In this document: piece after piece, positions 12,639 to 12,693 of the stretch
Numbering within the stretch: position 1 is the first letter of the stretch
Layout of the letters: each line of letters begins with the position of its first letter
Notes under the pieces: generated by a model
Told to the model about the DNA's origin: nothing
The model's input: only the letters and a program-made list of their open reading frames with translations
Database searches by the model: none
Program-made: the position numbers and the translations under genes
NCBI GenBank assembly: GCA_937894465.1
Contig: CALCRE010000028.1
Coordinates: forward strand, 1-12,693
DNA: 12,693 bases
Reading direction: 5' to 3'
Source of the DNA: an uncultured Clostridia bacterium
GTDB taxonomy: Bacteria; Bacillota; Clostridia; JAAYHZ01

Positions 12639-12693
12639 GGCCCATTGGTCAAGCGGTTAAGACATCGCCCTTTCACGGCGGTAACAGGGGTTC
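12639..12693 (+). tRNA. tRNA-Glu (TTC), truncated by the window edge
   Basis: The first 55 nt are present. The acceptor start GGCCCAT, the D arm with GGTCAAGCGGTTAAGAC, and the anticodon stem CGCC/GGCG around CTTTCAC (anticodon TTC) match Bacillota tRNA-Glu closely. The sequence ends at the GGTTC of the T arm. It lies 11 nt after tRNA-Met, so both are in one operon that continues off the window. Confidence 0.92.

Noticed and set aside
1..12693. CRISPR array, insertion sequence, integrase attachment site or phage module
   Set aside because: No regularly spaced direct repeats, transposase or integrase frames, or terminal repeats with target duplications were seen; the tRNA genes at the right edge show no duplicated 3' end within the window.

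Overview
The window looks like chromosomal DNA from a low-G+C, endospore-forming, anaerobic Bacillota, most likely class Clostridia. The main clues are a YtxC-type sporulation protein, a tiny 2[4Fe-4S] ferredoxin, a long-form ribosome hibernation factor, AGGAGG-type ribosome binding sites and Bacillota-style tRNA-Met and tRNA-Glu genes. No transposase, integrase, phage gene or CRISPR array is visible. Everything reads as resident chromosome.

Left part (1-5364). A single-pass membrane protein with a coiled coil overlaps the last codons of an upstream gene and looks like an anti-sigma or signalling partner. Convergent to it is an AraC regulator with a cupin sensor. Diverging from the regulator is a small sugar or cyclitol cassette: a DegT/StrS PLP aminotransferase, then (268 bp later) a Gfo/Idh/MocA dehydrogenase followed 1 bp later by a metallophosphoesterase. 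Oxidation, transamination and dephosphorylation would together make, or in reverse break down, an amino sugar or aminocyclitol. This parallels the Bacillus ntdABC kanosamine logic with a different phosphatase fold. A TIM-barrel sugar isomerase/epimerase at 10070-10837 could feed the same chemistry.

Middle (5365-8526). The cassette ends at a strong bidirectional terminator shared with hpf on the minus strand. Divergent from hpf is a secreted 543-residue protein built from three diverged copies of one domain. A 57-codon ferredoxin follows, with a 14-bp palindrome in its leader. Convergent to it is a minus-strand pair: a DUF378 membrane protein and a 53-codon reading frame coupled to it by an ATGA overlap. 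A long symmetric terminator separates the two strands.

Right part (8527-12693). A gene-poor 405-bp stretch carries an intrinsic terminator that matches no annotated gene. Then come ytxC, the minus-strand sugar isomerase, a GNAT acetyltransferase, a two-domain protein (P-loop ATPase plus Asp23/Gls24), and the start of a tRNA operon (Met-CAT, then Glu-TTC cut by the window edge) behind a near-consensus promoter.

All calls come from reading the sequence. Family names rest on recognised motifs and not on database searches.
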